64,000 nt of DNA from Liquidambar formosana (taxonomy: Eukaryota > Streptophyta > Magnoliopsida > Saxifragales > Altingiaceae). Below are positions 33,862 through 44,529 of this stretch, piece by piece. Numbering within the stretch: position 1 is the first letter of the stretch; the number at the start of each line of letters is the position of its first letter. Made by a program: the position numbers and the translations under genes. The notes beneath the pieces are model-generated. The model was not told the origin of the DNA and did not search any database. It saw only the letters and a program-made list of their open reading frames with translations. Location: positions 11,679,848 to 11,743,847 of the forward strand of contig CM077820.1 of NCBI GenBank assembly GCA_039720395.1, written 5' to 3'.

Positions 33862-36800
33862 GTGGCGTCTTCATCCTCTGCTTCTTCAACTATTGGATCT
33901 TCATCTTCTACTCCTTCTTCCACTTCTACCTTTCAAAATCCAATTATTTTGCTTTCTAATATTTCAAATATGGTTTCTGTAAAGCTAGATTCATCAAATT
34001 TCGTTATCTGGAAATATCAAATCACTTCAGTTCTTCGAGCATATTCTCTGATCGGATTCATCAATGGATCTGTGTCATGTCCAGATCGATTTGTTCGAGA
34101 TAACGAGGGCAATTTCTCTACTCAAGAAAATCCAGCTTTTCATCAATGGATCATGCAAGATCAGGCTCTTCTTACGCTGGTCAATTCAACACTTTCTCCA
34201 TCAGCTTTATCCATGGTGGTTGGACAGACTACAGCTCAAGGAGTTTGGACAACGCTCGAACGCCGATTTCAATCTAATTCCAGAGCAAATATGTTGAATC
34301 TCAAGATGGAATTACATGGAGTCAAGAAAAATGATGATTCAATTGATGTCTATTTTCAGCGAATTAAGGAGCTTCGTGACAAGTTATCGGCATCCTCTGC
34401 TTTTGTTGATGATGAAGAATTGTTGCACATAACACTCAAAGGTCTTCCATCTGAATATCATTCTATCAGGTTAGCCATCAAAACTCGAAATGATCCTCTC
34501 TCGTTTGAAGAACTTCATGCTTTACTGCACTCTGAAGAACAAACTCTCAAGGAAACTCACGATCAGCTGAAGGATTTGTCACATCCTATGGCTATGGCTG
34601 CTTCCCAGTCACAACCATCTAATTCTTCTGGTCAACATACTTTCAATTCTCGAGGTAGAGGACGATTTCAGAATAATAGAGGTCGTGGAAGATCCAATTA
34701 CAGCGGAAGATCCAATTACAACGGTAGATCCAATTACAATACTTCAAGGAATTCTTCTCAATCACAGTTCAGTCCCTTCAGTTCTGATTCTCGACAACAG
34801 TTCAGTCCCTTAAGTTCTGATTCTCGACAATTTGGCTGTTAAATTTGTGGTAAGAATGGTCACGCGGCTTTGGATTGTTATCATCGTATAAATTTCTCTT
34901 ACCAAGGCTGTCATCCTCCTTCAAAGCTTGCTGCAATGGCTGCTTCTTTCCAATCTTCAACATCATTACCCCCTAAGTTTTGGTTGACAGACACAGGTGC
35001 CACAAATCATATTACCTCAAATCTGTCCAATTTGTCTCTACACAATGAATTTTTAGGTAATGATATAGTGACTGTGGGGAATGGCCAGGGGCTTCCTATC
35101 TCTCATATTGGTAATTCTACACTTCCTACTTCTACTCACACATTTAAGCTCAACAACATTCTTCGAGTACCTACTATTTCATCTAATTTGCTCTCCGTTC
35201 ATCAATTGTGCAAGGACAATAATTGTTCATTTTATTTTGATGCCACTCACTTCATTGTTCAGGACAATTTCACGGGGAGGATTCTTTACAGAGGCCAGAG
35301 TAAAGATGGTCTTTATCCCATTCCAACTTCTTCTCCTGCTACTCCTTGCTTGCAGTCTTCTTTTCCACTTGCTCAAGTTTGTTCCCGAATTTCTCAACAA
35401 TTATGGCATGATCGCCTTGGTCATCCTCATAATAAAGCTCTTTGTCGCATTCTCAATCAAGCTTCGTTGCTAAAGCTCTCCACAGCTTCCTCTCCTTCTG
35501 TTTGTGAGCATTGTTTACATGGCAAAATGTCTCAATTGCCATTTTCATCTGCTAATGTTCAATCTTCTTTTCTTTTACAAATTGTACACAGTGATGTTTG
35601 GGGTCCTTCCCCCATCACTTCAATAACTGGTTTTCGATACTATGTGTCTTTTATTGATGATTTCTCTCGTTTTACTTGGATATTTCCTTTGAAGTATAAG
35701 TCTCAAGTGTTACCTACCTTTACTCATTTTAAAACTTATATTGAGAATCTGTTGTCCACTAAAATCAAAATTTTGCGTAGTGATTGTGGTGGTGAGTACA
35801 CTAGTACTGACTTTAATCTTTTTCGTGATCTTCATGGCATTTTTCATCAACTTTCTTGTCCTCATACCCCTCAGCAAAATGGGGTTGCTGAGCGGAAACA
35901 TCGGCATCTTGTCGAGACTGGCATTACTCTCATGTCTCGATCCTCTATGCCTTTGAAATGCTAGACACATGCTTTCTCTACAGCTATTTTTCTTATTAAT
36001 AGGATGCCTAGTGTTGTTCTTCATGACAAGTCTCCTTATGAAGTGTTATTTGGTCTCAAACCTGATTACTCATCTCTACGAGTTTTTGGTTGTAGTTGTT
36101 ATCCTCTTCTAACTCCTTATAATCGTTATAAACTACAAAATCATACCACCAAATGTATTTTTATGGGCTATGCTCCAAATTCCAAGGGTTTTCAGTGTCT
36201 TGATCCAACTACAAATAGGTGGTACACTTCTCGTCACGTTGTATTTGATGAAACATCTTTTCCTTTTAATTCTCTTCCTTCTTCATCTTCTCTTTCTCCC
36301 TCTACTCCTCCTGTTGTTTCACAATGGCTTTCTCCTATTCTTTTTCTTGATCCCTGTTCTCTTCCATCCATTCTTGGCCCTATTTTCCCATCTCCACTTT
36401 CTGATTCTCTTCCTATTTCCACATCTTCTGATTCTCCTTCTCCATCTCCCCCTCCTCTTCCTCATTCTAATACTAATTCATCTCCTTCTATTATTCCTCC
36501 CTCACATTCTCCTGAGCATATTGCTCCCCCCACCTCCTCCCCTTCTGTTCATCCTATGCAAACTAGATCCAAATCTGGAATTTTTAAAAAGATGTGTTAC
36601 TCTACTCAGATTCATTCTATATCTGAGCCTTCTAGTTACACTAAAGCCTCTAAGCATGAACAATGGCGACTTGCAATGGTTGATGAATTTTCAGCACTTC
36701 AAAAACAGGGCACTTGGTCTTTAGTTCCTTCCTCTCCTACTCAGAATCTAGTTGGTTGTCGATGGGTCTATCGCATTAAAAGACATTCTGATGGCAGTAT

Positions 36801-37047
36801 TGCTCGTTATAAAACACGGCTTGTGGCTAAGGGTTATCATCAAGAGGCTGGTTTAGATTATGATGAAACTTTCAGTCCTGTAGTAAAGCCTGCTACTGTC
36901 AGAATAGTTCTTTCTCTTGCTGTTCAGTTTAATTGGTCTTTGCGGCAGCTGGATGTTAGCAATGCGTTTCTTCATGGGGTTCTCAAGGAAGAGGTCTTTA
37001 TGAGTCAGCCGCCAGGGGGCCTATTAAGGAATAGTGTACAAAACTAG
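33862..37047 (+). pseudogene. Copia gag-pol, truncated in RT
   Basis: One frame runs throughout. The expected ATG is GTG at 33862, before ASSSSASSTIGSSSS. Gag_pre-UBN2 follows (KLDSSNFVIWKYQI), then a CCHC knuckle interrupted by TAA at 34840 (CGKNGHAALDC after the stop), protease (WLTDTGATNHITSNLS), GAG-pre-integrase (LWHDRLGHPHNKALCRIL) and integrase (HSDVWGPSP, DCGGEYTSTDF, QQNGVAERKHRH). A TAG sits at 35962 where Trp is expected, and RT starts at [17 protein letters not shown] and stops at [10 protein letters not shown]. Only point changes and the 3' truncation disable it, so it is younger than the Copia at 1-7140. Confidence 0.92.
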
Positions 37048-37193
37048 ATTAACTGATTTAGTTACTCTAACTAATGTTTGTTAAGACGGTTATAGCTATC
37101 AGTTAGATTCTAACTGATAGCTATAACCGTCTTAACAAACATTAGTTAGAGTAACTAAATCAGTTAATCTAGTTTTGTACACTATTCCTTAAT
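37023..37193. repeat. Perfect 171-bp palindrome in the Copia LTR
   Basis: 85-bp arms, centred on the single T at 37108. The left arm is the first 85 bp of the LTR (ATTAAGGAATAGTG onward), the right arm its exact reverse complement. The LTR 3' part (TTCACTGTAAATCTC to CTTCA) follows from 37194 to about 37243. I checked the pairing across both arms by eye. Confidence 0.95.
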
Positions 37194-37243
37194 TCACTGT
37201 AAATCTCATCATCTCTCTCTCTTCTTCACTGTAAATCTCTTCA

Positions 37244-37709
37244 AAGCCAACGTCCTTAGGCTCCATTTGGTTTGTGGATTTTATCAAGGAAAAAAAATAA
37301 AATATAAGGAATTCTATTTTTCTTTATTTGGTTGCAATGGAAAATTGGAATAATTTTGGCTTGAAATGATTTTATCTTTTCCTTTCATTTTTTTTTCCTC
37401 CTCATTTTTTTTCTCTTCCTTTTGTTTTTTCCTTGGTAGAATCCATGAACCAAATAGAGGGTTAAGGGCTGTGGAAAACTTGTCAAACTCCAGTTTGAGG
37501 GGGAGTATTGGGCAATCTTATCACTCCACTTCAAAATTCAAATTTGGAATCAAATATGGACTCCTTATCTGGTTAACCAGCCAATAGGTTACTTTGTATA
37601 GTTTGTTTTGTATTTTATCCCTGAAATATTGGGCTTTAGAGTTATCTGATGTAAATTCTGCATATATACCTCAAACAGAGCAATGAAATAAAGGTTTTTG
37701 ATTTCTGCA
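37244..37709 (+). mobile_element. 3' remnant of a second Copia element
   Basis: Reading KANVL, interrupted by a MITE, then KGCGKLVKLQFEGEYWAI gives the C-terminal end of Copia RNase H. A PPT (TTTGAGGGGGAG, to 37505) and a short LTR (37506-37709, TATTGGGC to TTTCTGCA) follow. The LTR sequence differs from that of the adjacent rearranged Copia. Its right edge meets the RCD1-like PARP segment. Confidence 0.75.
37259..37461. mobile_element. Tourist-like MITE (203 bp)
   Basis: The ends GGCTCCATTTGGTTTGTGGA and TCCATGAACCAAATAGAGGG are imperfect inverted repeats, flanked by TTA at 37256-37258 and 37462-37464, the PIF/Harbinger-type target. Removing it and one TTA restores the RNase H frame of the surrounding Copia remnant. 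No coding capacity. Confidence 0.85.
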
Positions 37710-37715
37710 AAATTA

Positions 37716-38038
37716 TCACTTCTTCTAAAGAAGATATTTCTGGTATTATGATGTATGGGCTTGGGCATATATCGTGGATAATCTAAAATTAAGTCCACAT
37801 TTGGCAGTGGTGTTCATCTCACAGCGTCACAGCTGCAAACTGCCCACGCACCAGTGTAAATTATTCTGATGTTGACGAAAATGGGGTCCGATACATGATA
37901 TTTTGTCGTGTAATAATGGGAAATATGGAGCTTGTTCGTGCTGGCTCTAAACAATTTCTTCCCAGTAGCGAGGATTTTGAGAGTGGCGTTGCTGATCTTA
38001 AAAATCCAAGATATTATATAGTATGGAATATGAATATG
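37716..38038 (+). pseudogene. RCD1: RCD1/SRO-like pseudogene, PARP-like domain part 1
   Basis: Starts SSKEDISGIMMYGLGH. After a frame disturbance around a duplicated CACAGCGTCACAGC (37820-37836) it reads AANCPRTSVNYSDVDENGVR, then YMIFCRVIMGNMELVRAGSK, QFLPSSEDFESGVADLKNPR and YYIVWNMNM. This is the PARP-like catalytic fold of RCD1/SRO proteins, a class generally considered not to be active polymerases. It is cut at 38038 by a LINE. The linker between WWE and PARP is not present. Confidence 0.88.
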
Positions 38039-38879
38039 TATGATGAAGCTTTGGGCACCCGAATCATGTATGATGATGCCCTGCCCTCTCAAGCTAAAGT
38101 TAGCACTATCATTTCTCATCGGACATGGTTGTGGCCTCTGTCTATTTCAGCTGAGCTCCTTGAACTTCAATCTTCTATTCCTTCTAACTTTAGGCCGAAT
38201 AGTGAGATCAATGACAAAATTGTTTGGCTCCCTGACCCCTTGGGGATTTTTTCTTCGCGGTCTGCCTGGAATGCTATTAGACAGCACAAACCTGAAGTGG
38301 ATTGGCATAAAGTTGTCTGGTTCTCCAAAGCTATTAAAAAACATGCTTTCATTCTTTGGTTGATCATTCTAAACAGAATTAATGCCAAGGACATGCTTCT
38401 CAATTGGGGTATCATCTCTTCAGCTACTTGTGTTTTATGTAATACCCATATTGAGACTCGTGATCATCTATTTATCACATGTCGTTTTGCTTGACACAGA
38501 AATAGTAGAATTCATGAAAATATCTTTAACCCTCCTAGTTATATCATTTCTTGTATAACTGAAGATGTTAATTAGATACAAAATTTCTAGCTCCAAAAAA
38601 TTCAAAGACAATGCTAGAAGTAGATTATTTTGTACAAACTGGGGGATTAATTTTGAAATCCTCAATTAAGTTTCTTTGCTTCCCTCAGGCTGTGAGGTTT
38701 GTTATCCCAACATTCTATACTAAACTACCCAATTTGAGTAGCTTAATTAAGAATGTTTCGTGATTTTTTAGTTTTCTCTTCCTGTGGTCTGAGGACTACT
38801 TTGTTCTCTATTGTATATCTTTTATTTTTGGAATATACTCACTCATTTATCCAAAAAAAAAGAAAAAAAAAGAAAAAGT
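38039..38879 (+). mobile_element. 5'-truncated LINE with poly(A) tail
   Basis: Coding remnant QAKVSTIISHRTWLWPL, then GIFSSRSAWNAIRQHKPEVD and ATCVLCNTHIETRDHLFITC is the zf-RVT domain of a plant L1-type LINE. The 3' end is A-rich (38853-38879). Perfect 12-bp duplications AATATGAATATG at 38027-38038 and 38880-38891 define the insertion, which sits within the RCD1-like PARP exon. Confidence 0.92.
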
Positions 38880-38904
38880 AATATGAATATGAATACTCAC
38901 ATCT
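38880..38904 (+). pseudogene. RCD1: RCD1/SRO-like PARP segment, part 2
   Basis: After the LINE the host codons repeat NMNM across the duplication and continue NTHI, then are cut by a MITE at 38904. This matches the order in the family, where the motif VWNMNMNTHI is followed by Y-x-EFVVSFK. Confidence 0.85.
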
Positions 38905-39085
38905 AGGGGTGTTAATGGTTTTGGTTAAAACCAAGAACCAAACCGAACCAAACCAAACTGGGTGGTTTGGTTTGGTTTTTTTGTCATCAGGTTTGGTTAT
39001 GGTTTTAATTTTAGAAAACTGAATTCAATTGGTTTGGTTTTGGTTTTCAATTTTAAAAAATCAAACCAAACCAAAAAACCGAAAA

Positions 39086-39148
<63 letters not shown>

Positions 39149-39562
39149 TTAAAGTTTGTAAATTCCCAATTGTTATAAGTTTCTTATTGTTTTTCCTTTT
39201 TTAGATTGACATGTATTAGACTAGCTATTAATGTTGTGTGTGATATTGACATATTGATATATGTCAATATGTTTCTATTTTGATAAAATGTTTGTTTTTT
39301 TTAATTGCAAATATAATGCTTTTATTAAAGATGTTTTTATTTGGAGTTTGGTATGTCATTTTTTTCATTTTCAATTATTAATTGTTACTTGATAGGTTAA
39401 AACCGAAACCGAACCGAACCAAACCGAAATATAATGGTTTGGTTTGGTTTGGTTTTTTTATAGTATGGTTTGGTTTTGGTTTGGGAGGAACAAAACCGAA
39501 GTATAATGGTTTGGTTTGAAATCTTCCCTAAAACCGAACCAAACCGAACCATTAACACCCCT
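38905..39562. mobile_element. MITE with AGGGGTGTTAATGG ends (658 bp)
   Basis: TIRs AGGGGTGTTAATGG and CCATTAACACCCCT, with a perfect 10-bp duplication ACTCACATCT (38895-38904, 39563-39572). The duplication length suggests Mutator type. Subterminal arrays of GGTTTGGTTCGG-like repeats face each other. An (AT)n run occupies about 39091-39145. It is a non-autonomous element widespread in plants. Confidence 0.9.
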
Positions 39563-39572
39563 ACTCACATCT

Positions 39573-39605
39573 ATCTGGAGTTTGTGGTTAGTTTCAAGTG
39601 TTCCG
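39573..39605 (+). pseudogene. RCD1: RCD1/SRO-like PARP segment, part 3
   Basis: Directly after the MITE the frame reads LEFVVSFKCS, the continuation of the PARP-like domain. Homology is lost by about 39610. Any RST domain is not in the window. Confidence 0.8.
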
Positions 39606-39655
39606 CACTGTAAAAATGAAATCTCCATTCCCCAACAAAATTTAAATGATTGTTT

Positions 39656-39679
39656 GGGGGGGGGGGGGGGGGGGGGGGG
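39656..39679. repeat. Poly(G) run of 24
   Basis: Uninterrupted G, next to the end of recognisable RCD1-like sequence. Matching C-runs occur at 42030-42045 and about 58700-58717. Such runs are prone to sequencing length error. Confidence 0.9.
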
Positions 39680-39769
39680 CGCGAAGGTGAATACTGATGA
39701 GGTTATTTCTCCAAATTTTGAAGGGATACTTATTGTGTGGTAGTATGTCCCGCAATCAACTTGGAACCC

Positions 39770-39935
39770 GAAACCCAAAACCCAAATCCTCGCTTGGGTT
39801 ATCATTAACTTTATACTTTGCTCCCATGGTGACCCGCCATGTTCCATCCGGCGCAACCCATGCTGTAGCCGGGCCCCGGAAGTCACCAGATCCAATTTCG
39901 GGAGGTGGGACCATAACAAGGTTACCCGATTTCAT
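39770..39935 (-). pseudogene. Invertase copy D: exon 3 fragment
   Basis: The minus strand reads [40 protein letters not shown], matching the middle of GH32 invertase exon 3. The FRDP motif, whose Asp stabilises the transition state, is FRGP here. No flanking exons of this copy are visible; it ends in unrelated sequence on both sides. It may come from copy B, which lacks exon 3, but that is unproven. Confidence 0.82.
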
Positions 39936-40028
39936 ACCACAATCTAGGTAATAATTCATAAGTAAGGGCAAGTAAAAGTTATTTGAAAAACCAAATAAAG
40001 ATTATTGGTAAATGGTTAATGATCAAGT

Positions 40029-40173
40029 GAGCACGTTCGAATTAACTTATATCAATACCTGCATTAGGGGTTGTATATTGTACATTAATGAGTTGCAGGG
40101 TATATTGGGTCAATGCATAGAGTACAACTCCCAATATATAGTACTGATATAACTTATATTAACAGGTGCTGAC
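40029..40173. repeat. Hairpin MITE, copy 1
   Basis: An inverted-repeat element with AACTTATATCAATACC at one end and GGTACTGATATAACTT-like sequence at the other. A related copy is at 44546-44688. It lies downstream of invertase A. Confidence 0.6.
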
Positions 40174-40355
40174 TTGATAAGAAGTAATTGGTAAATAATC
40201 ATTGATTGAAATAAATAATACGTCATGCGCGCAAATCAAAACAAACTTAGTTTGATTTCTCTAGTAATTAAAATCTGCCACGTAGAAATGAAATCACAGC
40301 TCAATAATAATACCTAGAATGCATGGGAAAGAAAAAAAAATGAATAGTGCCGAGT

Positions 40356-42999
40356 TCAGTCCTTGTAATATTCAAATGATAGAGATTTCAATGTCCATAT
40401 TTCGAGCGAGGCCACAATGCTGGCTTTAGTAGCATTGTTGAACAGAAACAGTCGCGTGTCTTGATAGATTGCTTCAGTTGGATAAATTCGCACTGTGATA
40501 ACTGTTCTCCCTCCTTGCGCAAAGCTTTCCACAACCGAATGATCCACCTGAGTCAACAAGTTAAATCGTAATTTAGGTTTACGCACTCGATCAATGCTAA
40601 TGTCCGTTGGATTTTATTTGGAAGAAACTTCATGGAAGAATGAGTTAATTTTATGTATTAGAACTCAATGAAAATTCAATTTTGGATTTAGAGGTATCAC
40701 CAGCTTCCTCAGAGAAGCTAAAATGAGCCATTTTCTTGTTGAATTTGCATGCAAAAGCTATGTTTTTATCACCAATTGTTTATTTCCTATAAAGCAATTT
40801 GAAATAGGTCCATTCTAACATCCCCTTTAGGACCCAGGCCTAAACCCACGCCCACAAAGACAGTCTCACAAATGAAACGGGTCCAAAATTTACATGCTTT
40901 GATACCATGTAAAATTTTCAATCTAAATGAAAACATAAATTATAAAATGGAAGGTCTAAATTGGTACATGAAATCATATCAAATTTTATATTTAAACAAT
41001 ATGGATGTAGACTTCCCTAACACATTCTAGGTTGAGTTCAAATGTACTTTTTTTCTATGTTTTCTTGACAATCGATTTAACAGATTTGAAATTGATGAAT
41101 TTCAGAATCTTCCACAAGATTTCCGGCCAACTTGGCGAAGGAAGAAAAACAAGAAGGGGGTTTTCCAAATTGAAGGAAGATAAGAGGAAATAATATCACT
41201 TACCAATAGTCTCATAGACAAGTTTTCATCATAAGGCACAGGAACTTCAGCCCCATAGACTTGCTTGTCAACACTGGAAGCCTTAGATGACCTGCATTAC
41301 CCAACATTCTTGGATTACTTTCATTTTTGTTAGCATAATGTTAACCATCCAATTATGTGATAAAACATTGTATCTAAGAAGACAAAGTTCCAAGCATGGT
41401 CAATGATTTTGGCATTCAAGCTAGAATCATATAATATGTAGGGGCAAAAGGAACTAGTACTAGAAAAGATATATGCATTTAATGTCACTTTAAAATTTAC
41501 TCAGAATAGTCATTGTATTATATTTAGAAATGATATTGAAATTATTCAAAACCCTCTAAAAAAATTGACAAAATAAAAATTGATTTTTTTGGGTAAAAAA
41601 AATTCAATTCGTTACATAATTGTTAGACACTAGAGGGGCTGCAAAACATAAGTTATACAATAGAAATAAAAGATTCAGAGAAAACTTCTTCTTCATGAAA
41701 AATTAGGCAAACCTGCTTTTGTCGGCGCAAAAGAAAGTCGTTAGATAGCCATTGGTATCTTTGGCAATGTAGAAATAAATAGGCGTTAGCTCAGAAAGTG
41801 TTTTATCAGCATTAACTAAAACGCCAAATGGTCCAAAGGAACCTCTCTTAACAGCACCACCGCTGCAATCGTAAGTAGCATCATCATCCATAATTTCCAC
41901 CATTGCCTCTTTGTCTATCTCAAACTTGGCACTTATGTCTAACTGTCACCATTACAAAACAAGTCCGAGTAAGTTGCGCCTTTTTTTTTTTTTTTTTCAC
42001 CACAAAAAAGAAAAGAAAGCACTGGCATACCCCCCCCCCCCCCCCAAAAAAAGGGTGGGGGAAGGGGGAGGGAGGTGGCGAACAATTCGTTTCCATATGC
42101 TCCAAACCCGAGATGTTTTTCCTTGGCTAACTGGGGTTACAAACCTTATAGGATAATAGTCATTTCTAGATAACACAAATACCAAGTTTTAGTAAATAGA
42201 ACATATTAGCTTGAGATACATTGTTGACCCATTCCTTAATAAATAAAAGTTATGGGTCAAACAATGCCGTTCTAGCATAACACAAATGTATTACTCAACT
42301 CCTATGAAGACGTTATGTCTATAGTACATAGAACTTAACAGATATGCTCATGGGTTGGTTTGGGTTGGTCTAGATTTCAACTTCTATGAAGAGTGTATCA
42401 TGTTCCATTACACCATCAATTCTTCTTACTCTAAGGTGCACCTAATAAAAATTTTCTTACGTAAGTGGGAAAAAAGAGGGTGGGGGTTTGGGAATTGGTG
42501 CAGTTTTCAATCTGTGTACCATTACCTAGTGATGAAAAGAGTAAAAGAAAACTCTAAAAATAAAAAATAAAATAAAATAAAAAAGAGAGTAAAAGAAAAC
42601 TAAAATTTAGCCCAAAAATAAAACAAAAATAAAATAAAAGAAGATTCCTACCCAGAGAAAGGGGGAAAAAAGAATAAAAGAAGAGAAGATAGGGTATGAA
42701 AAAATGAAGAAGACAAAAGAAATAGGTCAGACTTGATCTGTAGCTGTGCCGATGTCAAGTGGAACAATAGAACCGGGATCGAGTTTCACCCCATCAAATT
42801 CTGTGCTGCTCAATCTCAAGCTTTCCACCTCCTCCACTGGCCATTGAAGTATATGGCTTCCCGTCTTCTTGTCGAATACCACAACCCTTGGAATGGTCTG
42901 TACAACACATCAAGAAATTATTTTGGAAATAATTCAGATTTTTGATAGTGTGAACCAAGAAAAGGTTCCATTGCTATTAAATTAATAGTGTGTTCTTAC

Positions 43000-43039
<40 letters not shown>

Positions 43040-44400
43040 AAACAATTACCATAGATGATATACTATATATAGTCCTTTTAATATCATGTGCACTTGATGA
43101 AACGTAAGTGGTTACTGATGTGATTGATGTTGTTTTTGTCACATTACTAGGAAAACAAAATTAGGGATGCATAGCATTGATCTACTCTGTAGTGTGTACT
43201 TAAGAGGATTGCCCTTTTGTAGCTTAACCTCTTTTTTTTAATATTTTTTTTTAATATATATACCAAAATAGCATACTCTTTTCCTTAAACAGTTCACAAT
43301 TATTGAATTATTAAATTCTTTCGAGGAACCAGAACTCAACTCAAAATAAGTCTTAAAATCAACTACATGGAATCAATTATATGAATCCCTTATGATATAT
43401 ATCATTATTGGAGGTTAAAAAAATGAAATAATAATAATACCTGAATGCCCGCCCAGCCCTTGCTTATCTGATCATCTATACTATCGGCTTCTACAACATA
43501 ACCCCAGTTAATCCTCCTCATTTTGTTGGGGTCATAAAACGTTTTTGATGCATAGTATCTTCCATAATCAACTTTCAACGCAAAACCCAAATGCACATGC
43601 GGATAATCAGGTATCCATTTATCGCTTTCCCAATCATAGGTCCCAATTGCATAGTAATCATACGCATGTGTCGTATAATTTTTTTCCCCCGCACTAGCCT
43701 TGAGCACATGCTTAATTCCTGGGCTAGTAGCCGAATTATCCAACCCGCTTGACCCAGTCATCGAAATCGGGTAAATGTCTAAGCATTCCCACATGCCCAT
43801 TTTTGGGACCTCATATAAGACCCCCTTCGGCAAGTAGCTACGAAAATCGGTGGTCTGATAAACAAGAAAAACACCCGTATCTCTATTATTAAAATACTTC
43901 GCCCCAATGGCAACCCGCCATGTTTCATCCGGTCCAAGCCATGCTGTGGTCGGGTCACGAAAGTCATCTTGATCAATTTCAGGTGGTGGTTCAATAACCG
44001 GGTTGTCCTTGTACTTAACCCAATCACGGAGGGTAGGATCAGATAGGTTGGCGGGGTAGGCAAGGTTTTGTAATTGTTTAGCGTCATCATCCTTTCTGAT
44101 TTTTCCGGTGTATAGCATTATAATTTGGCCATCGGGGAGATGAGTTGCGGAGCCGGTGTAGACACCGTCCGTATCAAACGACTTATCACGAGCCATCGCA
44201 AGCGGAAGGTGTTTCCAATGGATAAGGTCCGTTGACACGGCATGACCCCATGTGATCTTGCCCCACTTTGCAGAATCTGGGTTGTATTGGTAGAAGAGAT
44301 GGTACCACCCCATGTGGAATAATGGACCTACACACATAAAATACAAATCCCAAAGCGGGTGTAAATATAACTTACATCAGGACATCTCTACCAGGCTATC

Positions 44401-44440
<40 letters not shown>

Positions 44441-44470
44441 CTTACATCAGGACATCTCTACCAGGCTATC

Positions 44471-44529
<59 letters not shown>

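Larger units (their letters stand above)
33120..37243 (+). mobile_element. Rearranged Copia element inside the RCD1-like pseudogene
   Basis: Order on the plus strand: inverted RT/RNase H fragment (33120-33598), LTR (33599-33832), PBS, gag to the first half of RT (33862-37017), then a rearranged LTR containing a 171-bp perfect palindrome (37023-37193). The inverted fragment supplies the RT region that is missing after the SQPPGG motif at about 37010. The whole is best read as one element whose 3' half became inverted to the outside of its own 5' LTR. Confidence 0.8.

Noticed and set aside
36170..36724. 184-aa Leu/Phe-rich frame
   Set aside because: Out-of-frame shadow of the Ser/Pro-rich linker in the Copia integrase-RT region.
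38940..39550. CCGAACCAAACC arrays as telomere-like repeats
   Set aside because: They are subterminal repeats of a MITE with clear TIRs and a 10-bp duplication.
39458..39919. 153-aa minus frame running through the poly(G/C) tract
   Set aside because: Joins MITE, poly(P) and an invertase fragment by chance; only the invertase part is homologous.
44371..44452. ATGTCCTGAT followed by GTAAGT (minus strand) as the invertase mini-exon
   Set aside because: It is 10 nt, does not encode DPN in phase, and sits in a 70-bp repeat with TA runs; the 57699-57707 candidate is better.
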